The translations under genes were made by a program, and so were the position numbers. DNA of 64,000 nt from the NCBI RefSeq assembly GCF_000518265.1, contig NZ_JADG01000010.1:62001-126000 (forward strand). The letters are read 5' to 3'. This DNA is from Actinomadura oligospora ATCC 43269. Its GTDB lineage: Bacteria > Actinomycetota > Actinomycetes > Streptosporangiales > Streptosporangiaceae. A model generated the notes under the pieces. It was not told the origin of the DNA and searched no databases. It was given only the letters and a program-made list of their open reading frames with translations. This document shows, in pieces, positions 8,983 to 17,359 of the stretch (positions are counted from its first letter, which is position 1; each line of letters starts with the position of its first letter).

Positions 8983-9303
8983 GTGGCACAGAAGACCATC
9001 GTCGTCATGACCGACGACCTCGACGGCGGCGACGCCGAGGAGACCGTGTCCTTCGCGCTTGACGGCGTCGGATACGAGATCGACCTGAACGCTGCGAACG
9101 CCGCGAAACTGCGCGAGCGGTTCGAGCCGTTCGTGGCGAACGCCCGTAAGGCGGCCCGCCGACCGGCGAAGCCGTCGCGCAGCGCGGGCAACCGTGAGCA
9201 GAGCGCAGAAATCCGGGAATGGGCCAAGCAGAACGGCATCCCGGTGAACGACCGCGGCCGCATTCCGGCCAAGGTGATCGAACAGTACAACGCCACCCAC
9301 TAG
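8983..9303 (+). CDS. lsr2: Lsr2 nucleoid-associated protein
   Basis: 106 residues from a GTG at 8983 with CAGGGAG six bases upstream. The N-terminal domain has MTDDLDGGDAEETVSFALDG and YEIDLNAANAAKLRE, typical of the Lsr2 oligomerisation domain. The C-terminal domain is intact: IREWAKQNGIPVNDRGRIPA contains the RGR motif that reads AT-rich minor grooves. Lsr2 silences horizontally acquired AT-rich DNA in actinobacteria, a role comparable to H-NS. It is the second gene of the tandem pair and is followed by a clear terminator. Confidence 0.93.
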   Translation: MAQKTIVVMTDDLDGGDAEETVSFALDGVGYEIDLNAANAAKLRERFEPFVANARKAARRPAKPSRSAGNREQSAEIREWAKQNGIPVNDRGRIPAKVIEQYNATH

Positions 9304-9312
9304 CACTGCCCC

Positions 9313-9334
9313 ATCGGGCCCCCTTCGGCCCGAT
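9313..9334 (+). terminator. Hairpin after lsr2
   Basis: Perfect 8-bp stem ATCGGGCC / GGCCCGAT with a CCCTTC loop, ten bases after the lsr2 stop codon. There is no long U-tract, as is common in actinobacteria. Confidence 0.65.
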
Positions 9335-9730
9335 TCAGTCCCTGCGCCCGCGAATTAGGCGGTACGGCGCGAAGCCACCAGGGACGCCACGGCTCCCCGC
9401 GAAAGCCGCACCACCCCACATCCCGACCCGTACCCCCTCCATCAAGGCAAGGGCTCTTGAGCCGGAGCCACCACTCCCGCCCGAGTCCGAGTGCCGGAGC
9501 CCCCTCCAATCCGCTCCGCAACGCCCAGGCGCGACAACCCGCGCCACCCGGTCCTGAACGCCCCGCGTCTCTTCCGCGCGCAGCGGTCTCGCGCCGTGTC
9601 CCCGCGATGCGTCCGTGTCGCTTCTGTGTACAACGGGCTCACCTTGCTTCTGTGGATTCACCCGTGTCGACATCGCTCGGAGCGACGTGCCGCCGGTGAC
9701 GTCCGGAGCGGACTCCCCGCAGGATCGGCC
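9335..9730. other. Intergenic region without recognised features
   Basis: About 400 bases of ordinary composition between the lsr2 terminator and the TetR remnant. No gene, RNA or repeat is supported. Confidence 0.35.
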
Positions 9731-10299
9731 TCAGCCGGGGGCGTCCGTTTTGGCAGCGGGAAGGTCGCAGCCGCCTCGTCGGCGAGTGCGGCGGAGTGTG
9801 GCGCGTCCGGACCGGTTCGTGCCAGGTGCAGCGGCCCGAGGATGGCCGCGTAGGCGGCCCGTGCCCGAGACGCCGCCCGGTCCGGGGGCAGGCCGAGCTC
9901 GCGGGTAGGCGCGGGTCAGGAGTTCTGGCCGGGCCCGGTTCACCCGGCCGACCGCGTCCCGACCCGTGGGTCGTTGCGGTCGCCGAGCAGGCTCAGGCGC
10001 ACCGACGGCGCCAGCGGCTGGACGGACTGCACGACGACGGTCAGCAACTCGCGCAACCGCAGTGCCGGATCGGCAATCGCGGCGAGTCCGTCCTCGCCGT
10101 GGTTCCGCGCCCACTCCGCGAGTGCCGCGGCGATCAGTTCGTCCCGATTCCGGTAGTGCGCGTAGAAACTGCCCTTGGTCACGCCGAGCGTTCGCGGCAG
10201 CGGTTCGACCGCGACCGCGGCGCGTCGCGGCCAGAACGGCATCCGCCACGCCTGGCGCAATCACGGCAGCGAGCCCTGCACGATCGTGGGCGTGGCCAT
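9731..10299 (-). pseudogene. Decayed TetR-family regulator
   Basis: Pieces of one TetR protein lie in different frames. From the ATG at 10299 the frame reads MATPTIVQGSLP then a stop. A neighbouring frame gives GVADAVLAATRRG. The first frame resumes with VAVEPLPRTLGVTKGSFYAH and YRNRDELIAAALAEWARNH, the clear recognition helix of TetR regulators, then ends at about 9940. The C-terminal region continues in another frame as RVNRARPELLTRAY. At least three indels or stops are needed to explain this. It sits next to another broken gene. Sequencing error is the alternative. Confidence 0.75.
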
Positions 10300-10336
10300 C
10301 GGCGCGTACCGTGTTCGGCCCATTTAGTTCGAGGCG

Positions 10337-10877
10337 TTGGTCCGGGGCACCTGGCGACGGGGCGCCGCGCCCCCTGGCTCTACCGCGGCTGGACTTCCCG
10401 GGTTGCTGTCCGACATTGCCTCCGCCATGCTCGACCAGGCCCCGCGGGCGGTGCCGGTGTTGCGCGACCCCGCCGAGCGGCGACTGGTGCGCACCTGTGC
10501 GTCCGCCGTGGCCGAGCTGACGGGTGAACCTGGCGACCGCCTTCTGCACTGGGATTTGCACTACGACAACGTCCTTGCCGGAGAGCGGGAGCCCTGGCTG
10601 GCGATCGATCCCGAAACCGCTGGCCGGCGACCCGGGATTCGAGTTGCTGCCCGCGCTGGACAATCGGTGGGATGAGGTGGAGGCGACCGGTGACGTGACT
10701 CGCGCGGTGCTCCGGCGCTTCGGCCTGCTGACCGAGATCCTCGGCCTGGACCGCGAACGAGCGACCGGCTGGACGCTCGGCTGCGTGCCGCAGAACGCTC
10801 TGTGGGACCTCGAAGACGGCAAGGCGACGCTGGAACCCGCCCAGGTCGCCATCGCCACGGCCCGGCTGTGCCGGTGA
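10337..10877 (+). pseudogene. Truncated, frameshifted aminoglycoside/hydroxyurea phosphotransferase
   Basis: The first frame (to about 10612) contains GDRLLHWDLHYDNVLAGERE, the Brenner-type catalytic loop HxDxxxxN of APH-like kinases, then PWLAIDP. From about 10610 the homology moves to the next frame: KPLAGDPGFELLPALDNRW, then LTEILGLDRERATGW and LEPAQVAIATARL, as in streptomycin/hydroxyurea resistance kinases. The N-terminal lobe (roughly 150 residues) is missing. It is truncated and frameshifted, so almost certainly inactive. Confidence 0.8.
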
Positions 10878-11194
10878 CAGGGGCTCGCGTGTCGAGGGTG
10901 GCGTCGCGCCGGTCACGGTCGTCGCACTCGGCCATCAGCAGCTCGGCTCATCGACGAACGCCGCCGCGGGACCTCGGCAGAACCGACCGTGTGCGACGTG
11001 GTGGTCGTCGCGACAATTTGGTCGGGATGAAAATGATGGCGTGAGGTTCTTTCTCGATTTTACATTGCTCATTGTCGACAGCGATCCTCAAGGCGGCTTC
11101 ATTGTGAAGCGCTGCGTCGAATGAGTGCGGAAAGGGAGCGTCGCGGCGGCTGTCGGCCTCAGAAGTCCGTGAGCATGAGGAAGGGATCGTCATC
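10878..11194. other. Upstream region of the secreted I36-like gene
   Basis: 317 bases, with a locally AT-richer stretch at about 11010-11085 that may hold the promoter of the gene at 11195. I could not define -35 and -10 boxes with confidence. No other gene is supported. Confidence 0.35.
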
Positions 11195-11686
11195 GTGAAC
11201 ATCACGCGAAGGCTCCACGCGATCGCCTGGCTCGGCGCGGTGCTGGGGGCCCTGATGGCCACCCTCGCCGTGTCCGGGGCGGCTCAGGCGGCCACACCCT
11301 CCATGAGCCGGGCGGGCGGCCACGCCATCGTCGCGCCGCCCGCACCGAGCGGCGTCCAGGTGGCCGGTGTCGCTCCGTCGATCTCACCTGCGGTATCCAC
11401 GAAGCGCGTGGGACCGTTCGGCGCGTACACCTGTCCCAGCGGAACCCTCTGCGCCTGGGCCTGGGACTCGACCACGTCGACCTGGTTGATCTTCAACCTC
11501 TTCAAGTGCAGCACCTACGCACTGTCGAACTGGGTCGGTGGGGGCGCCTACCAGGACGCTCAGACCGGTGGTGTTCGGTCGACCTTCTACGGCCGGACCG
11601 GCAACGCGCTGAAATCCTTCACCCCTGACGGTGGCGCCATGCACCAGTACGACTGGACGTCGGTCTGGTTCATCAAGAACTGCTGA
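11195..11686 (+). CDS. Secreted protein resembling peptidase inhibitor family I36
   Basis: 163 residues from a GTG at 11195, preceded by GAGGAAGGGA. A classic signal peptide covers about residues 1-32 (RRLHAIAWLGAVLGALM, cleavage near AQAATPS), followed by a Pro/Ala-rich linker. The mature domain has YTCPSGTLCAWAWDS, then FKCSTYALSNWVGGG and ends WTSVWFIKNC. Four cysteines and the CP-GxLCxW pattern match the small beta-crystallin-like I36 inhibitor family. Likely an exported inhibitor or cell-surface protein; the target is unknown. A strong terminator follows. Confidence 0.75.
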   Translation: MNITRRLHAIAWLGAVLGALMATLAVSGAAQAATPSMSRAGGHAIVAPPAPSGVQVAGVAPSISPAVSTKRVGPFGAYTCPSGTLCAWAWDSTTSTWLIFNLFKCSTYALSNWVGGGAYQDAQTGGVRSTFYGRTGNALKSFTPDGGAMHQYDWTSVWFIKNC

Positions 11687-11701
11687 ATTCGCGCCTGACA
11701 A

Positions 11702-11737
11702 GGCCTGGCCCCGGTCATCACCGACCGGGGCCAGGCC
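11702..11737. terminator. Strong bidirectional hairpin terminator
   Basis: A perfect 15-bp inverted repeat, GGCCTGGCCCCGGTC and its complement, with a six-base ATCACC loop, then ATTCTC. It lies between the convergent genes ending at 11686 and 11769 and can serve both. Confidence 0.85.
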
Positions 11738-11768
11738 ATTCTCATTGGCAAGGCGGTGTTGTGGCCCG

Positions 11769-12755
11769 CTACGCCTGTATGGGTGCCCCGGTCGGCCTGG
11801 TGGAGGCGAGTAGCGATCGGCCCAGCGGCGTCGCGGTGTGCTGGACGGCCTTTCCGACCCGGACGGTCAGGAGAAGGCCCGCGTTGCGGAGAGCCTTCGC
11901 GTGCTGTGACGCGGAAGGGGCGCTGATGCCGACCATGGCCGCCAGCGCCCCGGTGCCGGCGCCGTCCTCGGCCGCCCGGAGGATCGCGGCGCGGGTGCGG
12001 CCGAGCAGCGCGGCCAGCGGCTCCGACGAGTCGCCGGCCTGTGGGGACGCCGCGTCCAGTGCCGTCCGCACGGGGTAGGAAATCGTGATCGCGTCGTCCC
12101 AGATCTCCCAGAAAGGGTGGGCGGAGAAGACCGAGGGAATGAGGACGATGCCTTTCCCGCCCGGCCGCAGATCCCGGTCGGTCCTCGTCATGACGGTGAG
12201 CACCGGGCTGCTCCAGTGCATCCAGGGACGGAGCAACCTGAAGACGTCGGCGAGGCCGTTCTCGCCCATGGCCTGCACGAGTTCGGCGGCGTTGGCGCGG
12301 CCGGACGCCGCCAATGCGCCGAGGTCCGGGACGACGCAATCTCGGTAGTACCGCCGAAGGGCCTGATCGAGTCGGTGTCGCGCCTCGCGGTCACCCGCCG
12401 CCAGCCCGCGTAGCCACGGGTTCGGCCTCCGCCCGCCGAGCGAGATCTCCAGGTCCGCCCGCACCTGTTCCGCCGGGGTGCCGAGCACGGTGTCGAGGCT
12501 CTCCTCGAAGGAGGAGAAACCGCGGGTGGGGGAGAGGAAGCGGGGGTAGCGACGTCCGTCCGGTGTCAGTTCGAGGAGCAGGCGGGTCTCCTGGACGGGC
12601 ACGCGGCGCGCCAAGGGATGTCTCGGGGGTCGGCCCCGCTCGGGCGCGGGCCACCGACGCTCCATCAGGCTGGCGGCGAGCTCACACAGCGGCTGGGGCG
12701 TCGGCAGGATTCGCGTCCGCGCGACATCGTCCGGCGTCATCCATATGCGAATCAT
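11769..12755 (-). CDS. ArsR-like winged-helix regulator, DUF5937 family (second copy)
   Basis: 328 residues from the ATG at 12755. Domain order matches the gene at 5336: a long N-terminal region (RRYYRDCVVPDLGAL, then FSAHPFWEIWDDAITISYPV) and a C-terminal winged helix (LLGRTRAAILRAAEDGAG, VGISAPSASQHAKALRNAGL). It has no paired transporter. A palindrome with 8-bp arms lies 39-79 bases upstream and may be its operator. The conserved FS-HPFWEIW segment is typical of these family members. Confidence 0.82.
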   Translation of the reverse strand: MIRIWMTPDDVARTRILPTPQPLCELAASLMERRWPAPERGRPPRHPLARRVPVQETRLLLELTPDGRRYPRFLSPTRGFSSFEESLDTVLGTPAEQVRADLEISLGGRRPNPWLRGLAAGDREARHRLDQALRRYYRDCVVPDLGALAASGRANAAELVQAMGENGLADVFRLLRPWMHWSSPVLTVMTRTDRDLRPGGKGIVLIPSVFSAHPFWEIWDDAITISYPVRTALDAASPQAGDSSEPLAALLGRTRAAILRAAEDGAGTGALAAMVGISAPSASQHAKALRNAGLLLTVRVGKAVQHTATPLGRSLLASTRPTGAPIQA

Positions 12756-12793
12756 GACAGCCCGTCGATCGGCAAATGTCCTGCATGGCTATT

Positions 12794-12834
12794 ATTCAAA
12801 GTTTTGGCAGGGCAGATGGCTTGCGGCTTTGAAT
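12794..12834. promoter_or_regulatory. Inverted repeat ATTCAAAG...CTTTGAAT
   Basis: Perfect 8-bp arms separated by 25 bases in a locally AT-rich stretch upstream of the ArsR-like gene. The half-site spacing of about three helical turns suits two bound dimers or a looped operator. Functional assignment is inference. Confidence 0.35.
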
Positions 12835-12950
12835 TGACCGCAAACGGTCGACGCGGACGTCCTCAACGGCGATGATCGGGCGCTGCGGCCTGGCCTCCCC
12901 TTTCGGCGAGGTCGCCGGACAGAGAGGACAGGCTTGGGTGTGGTCAGGGC

Positions 12951-15300
12951 CTAGCCGGGGGGAGATGCTGCTGTGGCGGCGGTGCGGAGGAGGTTGGTTA
13001 CGGTGCCGGGGAAATTCGGGAGCATGCGCAGGGCGAGAACCCAGGCGTCGCGGGCGGGGTCGAGGTGTTCGCGGACGAGCGGGGCGAGCGCCGCCACCGC
13101 GTCCGGTCCGGTCATGGCGTTCAGCACCTTCCTGGCCGGGGACGCGAGGGCGACCACCTGGTCCCAGGTCACCGCGCCCGTGTCGACGGCGCCTTGCAGC
13201 CACCAGCCTGCTGGGTTGCCGCCGAGGATCTCCTCCGGCGTCCGGCCTTCGATGAGGGAACCGGTGGAGTCGATCCACTGCCACCGGTGACGGTCGGCCT
13301 CGTCCCGGATCGGCTGCGGGCATTCGGGGATCTCGGCCAGGCCGAGCAGGACGACCGTGCCGAGCGGCTCCCGTGCGTGCTCGGCGATGAGGGCGTCCCA
13401 GTGCCACAGGTGCGCCTCGCGGAACACCTCCGCCGAGGGGTGGGTGGAGCGCGTGCGGAGGAGGTCGATCTGGGCCTCGGCGGTCTCGCCCGCGGTGACG
13501 GTGGCGCGAAGCTCCTCCAGTGCGCGGGCGTCGTCCGATTCGGCGAGAAGCTTGGTGATGGGCCGCCGGACCTCCTGGCGGATGACCTTGCGGGAGAAGT
13601 TCCGTCCCAACGGCTCGTCGTCGAGGAGTCCGCGCACCGCGGCGTGGCCCTCGCGTTCCCACAGGTTGAGCATCAGGCGCAGCTGCGGGGTGATACCGCG
13701 CACGCGCACCATGCTCAGGATGTGCCTGCGGAGCCGCTCGTCGGAGCAGTTGACGGCGTCACGGGCGCGGAAGCCGCCCTCACGCTTCACGAGGCGCTCG
13801 ATCAGCTCCTTGGTCAGCCGTCCCGACAGCAGTCGTTCCCGCTGGGGGCCCGTCGTGCCGGTCCGCAGGAAGAGCCGGGCGTTGAGCGCCGGGTCGTCCA
13901 GGTCCATGAGCGACTCGATCGCCTCGGTGGTGAGCGAGGGCCGCTGCGCCAGCGCGAACCGGTACCGCTTCTGCCTGGCGCGCTTCGCGAAGTCGAGCCA
14001 GGCGTCATGCCAGGTGCCCTGGCCGAACAGATCGCCGACCGTGCGGTCGTCCAGGTGCTTCAGCAGGAGTAGCTGCGTCTCGACGGTCGCGGAGTCCAGG
14101 AGGGCGAGGAACTTCGCGCGCGTCCCCGAGACGGACGCGACGCTGTCCCACGCGGGCAGGTCGCCCGCTCCCGGCCAGCCCGCGTCCGTCGCCTTGGTGC
14201 GCTTTTTGGACGTGGTGGTGGCGTTTTCGGCTTCTGCCAGCAGGTCCGCGATGTCCCCGCGGAAGCGTGGGAGGCGGGTGCGGACCGTCCGCCAGGCCTC
14301 CACGTCGTCGCCGAGGTGCTTGGCGACCAATGCGGGCAGCCCGGATCCGTACCCGACGGCCTGGGCAGCGAGCCTCGCCTTGGAGGCTGCACTTGGACGT
14401 AGGTCCGTGGGGCAGTCGGTGCGCGTCGCCAGCGCCTGTAGTCCAGGGTCGTGGAATGGACGGTCGGTGTGCGCGTGGCCGAGGACTTCCCAGTCGATGT
14501 GGTCACGCAGTTCCAGCATGGCCAGGGCGTCCTCTGGCGTCTCGCACTCGTGGAGCTCCTCGACCAGCCCGTCGGTGCCCTCGGCGATGGCCACCGCCTC
14601 GCGCAACACCGTGACGTCCTCGGTGGCCAGCACGGTGCGTAGGACGGCGGTGACCGCTGGACGGAGGTTGCTCTGGTCCAGTTGGCCCAACTGCGCCAGG
14701 CCGCCGTCGTGGTCATGGACGGTGAGCAGCCCGCGCAGCTGTTCGGCGCGGGTGAGCGAGGAGGCGATGTCGTTGAGCGTCGATCGTGCCGAGCGTCCCA
14801 CCGGGCACACCACCAGGGCGCGGCGGCGGGAGACCGGACTGCTCTGCAGTTGGTCCAGGACGCCGTGGGGTTGCGTCCAGTCGTCGTCCGGGTGCGGGGC
14901 GGCCAGCGCGTCGCGCCCGCCGCGCAGCGACCACCAGCGGTCACCGACGGTGTGGGCGGCGTTCGGGCGGCCGGTCGCGGCGAGGCGGATCTGCAGGCTG
15001 ATATCGGCTCCGACGACCTCCTCGTTGTCCGCAAGGCGAGCGAGGCATGCGGAGCGCCCGTCCTCCAGAAGCGTCTCGACCAGCCGCGCGGGCAGCGGTC
15101 CGTACGACAGCGACTCGCCGAAGCAGTCGGCGGTGGACGCGAGCAGGGGACGCCAGTCGGCCAGGTCGGAGGACGCGAACAGGAGGGAGAACGCGCGCTG
15201 GTCGATGTCGATGAGATGCTCCCGTTGGGGCGTCCTGGAGGGCGCATGAAAAGCCCGTTTCGGGCTGAAAGCGTAGTGAGCGAAAGTTGATCTTCGCCAC
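12951..15300 (-). pseudogene. Large protein of unknown function with N-terminal frameshift
   Basis: From a GTG at 15300 the frame reads AKINFRSLRFQPETGF and ALQDAPTG, then loses sense. Near 15221 the coding signal moves to another frame, continuing EHLIDIDQRAFSLLFASSD and staying open to the stop at 12951 (total about 780 residues). That second frame has no ATG, GTG or TTG until 14813, so the N-terminal 150 residues cannot be translated without the shift. One extra G in the minus-strand GGG at 15221-15223 would join the frames. The long part is Leu/Arg/Glu-rich with helical repeats resembling HEAT-type solenoids. I do not recognise the family. It could be a recent pseudogene, a sequencing error or programmed slippage. 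Confidence 0.6.
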
Positions 15301-15410
15301 CGCTTCGCCGGATCCGCCCCGTCCTTCCCCGCCTTCCGCCGGGTCGTGTCTCAGGGCTGGCTGATGGGCCGACGGGGGCGGTATGTCGGATCGTCCCCTA
15401 CGATGCCCGC

Positions 15411-16301
15411 GTGGCGGAGATCGTCGACTACGGGGTGTTCGCGGACCGGCTGAAGGCCGCGGCGAACCGCTGGGACGTCCTGCGCGAGTTCCACGAGGAG
15501 TGGGGCTACGCGGTCAGGCCGGGCTCGGCCCGCCGGAAGCGCTTGTCCGAGGACAGGCACGAGAAGTACGCACTCGCGCTGGGCGGAAGGACCGGCGTCG
15601 ACGGGTTCGAGGGCGTCGATCTCGCCCTGCCCGTTCCGGCGGCCCTGGACGAGTGGTGGGAGCTGCCGTTCAACTCCTTCACCCACGACGCCGGCCTCTA
15701 CTGGACGCACCCCGTGTACCCCCCGACCGCCAACGCCGAGCCGCCCGGCCATGGCGAGAGCATGGGCCCGATCCCGGACGACTCGGACCTGGTCGCGCCG
15801 GACGCCGACCACCGCGTCTGCGTGTTCATGGTCGAGTACCAGGCCTGCAACGAGTGGGGGTACCCGGCCGCCGAGGCGCACGAGCCCGACCCGCGCGTGC
15901 TGGTCAGCGTCGCCGGGGGCGAGGGCACCAGTGAGGGCGAGTGGGTCCTCCAGGCGCGGTCGGTCTCGGAGTTCTTCCTCCAGCTGGCCGTCCAGCGGCT
16001 GCCCCGCACGCTCGGCTGGTCGACGCCGATCGACGAGGAGGACGTCGTCGGCGACGGCGACGGCGCCGAGCTGGTCGCCAGGATCGAGGCCGAACTGCCC
16101 GCGCTCGGCTTCGAGCCGTGGCGCGAACTCGAACAGGACGGGATCGTCCGCGGCGGCCCGGACGTGCTCGTCCATCTCGCCCAGGGCCACGGCGGCGGCA
16201 TCCTCCTCACGGGCCGCACGCCCCGGGCCCTGCTCGACCTGACCGCCCGCCTCGGCCTCGAACGCACCGAGGACGAGCTCGACGCACCTGAGGGGTATTA
16301 A
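15411..16301 (+). CDS. Protein of unknown function
   Basis: 296 residues from a GTG at 15411. Acidic, Trp-rich soluble protein with no signal peptide or membrane segment. Visible landmarks are RWDVLREFHEEWGY near the start, DLALPVPAALDEWWELPFN near residue 75, and VFMVEYQACNEWGY near residue 140. The ALDEWWEL stretch is reminiscent of SMI1/KNR4 (SUKH) immunity-type proteins, but similarity is too weak to assign. It converges with the methyltransferase gene, 35 bases away. Confidence 0.7.
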   Translation: MAEIVDYGVFADRLKAAANRWDVLREFHEEWGYAVRPGSARRKRLSEDRHEKYALALGGRTGVDGFEGVDLALPVPAALDEWWELPFNSFTHDAGLYWTHPVYPPTANAEPPGHGESMGPIPDDSDLVAPDADHRVCVFMVEYQACNEWGYPAAEAHEPDPRVLVSVAGGEGTSEGEWVLQARSVSEFFLQLAVQRLPRTLGWSTPIDEEDVVGDGDGAELVARIEAELPALGFEPWRELEQDGIVRGGPDVLVHLAQGHGGGILLTGRTPRALLDLTARLGLERTEDELDAPEGY

Positions 16302-16336
16302 GGAGCCGCTGTCGGAGGCGGAGAGCCTGGCCGCTG

Positions 16337-17359
16337 TCAGTGGGGGATCGTGGCGGCGGCTGCCAGGTAGAGGGACGGCTCGGAGGGGGTTCCGGCGGAG
16401 ATCTCTGGGCGCCAGTCCTCCACGGGGACGAAGCCTGGGGAGAGGAGTTCCAGACCGTCCAGGAGGCTCAGGATGGCGGCCGGGTCGCGCGGCACCAGCG
16501 GAAGCGAGCAGCCCTCCGTGTAACGGGCCGCCACGGCTGCCGAGACGGAGGCGTCGGCGGCAACGGAGCCGGTGGCCGCGGATGCGCCTTCCGCAGATGC
16601 GCCTTCCGGGGATGGGTCCTCTGCGGATGAGCCTGCCGTGCGAGGGCCTGCTGGGGTTGACGCAGCGCGGGAGAGTGACTGTTCCAGCGGAGGCGGTGGT
16701 TCGGTCAGGAGCGGGATTCCCGCAGGTGGCGGCGGCGCTGCGAGGGGTGGTGTGTCCGGCGGGGTGGGCGTTCCCGGGGCGGGTTCTGTGGGGGTGTTCG
16801 TCAGGTGGGAGATGACGAGGACGCTGCCGGGTGGGAGGGCGGCGGTCAGTGTTCGGACGGTGTGCCAGGGGTCGTCGGCGTCCGTCAGGTGGTGCAGGAC
16901 GGACGTGACGAGGACGCCGATCGGTTCGGACGGGTCGAGGAGGCCGTGGTCGAGGGCCTGGGCGACGAGGTCCTCGGGTTTGCGGAGGTCGGCCTGGAGG
17001 GCGGCGACGTCACCGTCGTCCACGAGGAGGGCGCGGGCGTGGACGAGGACGAGCGGGTCCTGGTCGACGTACAGGACGCGGGCGCCCGGCATGTGGCGGG
17101 ACGCGATCTGGTGGACGTTGTCGTTGGTCGGCAGGCCGCAGCCGATGTCGAGGAACTGGCGCAGGCCGAGGCCCGCCAGTTCACGGACGGCGCGGCGGAC
17201 GAACGCGCGGTTCGCGCGCGCGGCGTCGACCAGGCCCGGTTCGATCCGCAGCAGCTCCCGGACCAGCTCGCGGTCGACGGCGTAGTTGTCCTTGCCGCCC
17301 AGCAGGCAGTCGTAGACCCGTGCGGGCCCGGCCAGCCCGAGCACGCCCCCGTTGCTCAT
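16337..17359 (-). CDS. SAM-dependent methyltransferase, DUF574 family, with Pro/Ala-rich insertion
   Basis: 340 residues from the ATG at 17359, which overlaps the P450 stop (ATGA). The N-terminus ARVYDCLLGGKDNYAVDREL and motif I FLDIGCGLPTNDNVHQIA are hallmarks of the DUF574 (Methyltransf_19) family, followed by RVLYVDQDPLVLVHARALL for SAM binding and GVLVTSVLHHL. Residues about 205-300 are a Pro/Thr/Ala/Ser-rich insertion between two core strands, absent from typical members near 270 residues. Translational coupling to the P450 suggests a shared, unknown substrate. Confidence 0.88.
   Translation of the reverse strand: MSNGGVLGLAGPARVYDCLLGGKDNYAVDRELVRELLRIEPGLVDAARANRAFVRRAVRELAGLGLRQFLDIGCGLPTNDNVHQIASRHMPGARVLYVDQDPLVLVHARALLVDDGDVAALQADLRKPEDLVAQALDHGLLDPSEPIGVLVTSVLHHLTDADDPWHTVRTLTAALPPGSVLVISHLTNTPTEPAPGTPTPPDTPPLAAPPPPAGIPLLTEPPPPLEQSLSRAASTPAGPRTAGSSAEDPSPEGASAEGASAATGSVAADASVSAAVAARYTEGCSLPLVPRDPAAILSLLDGLELLSPGFVPVEDWRPEISAGTPSEPSLYLAAAATIPH

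Noticed and set aside
14682..15290. Plus-strand frame of 202 codons opposite the frameshifted gene
   Set aside because: Composition and position match antisense shadow; the minus-strand frame has coherent protein sequence.
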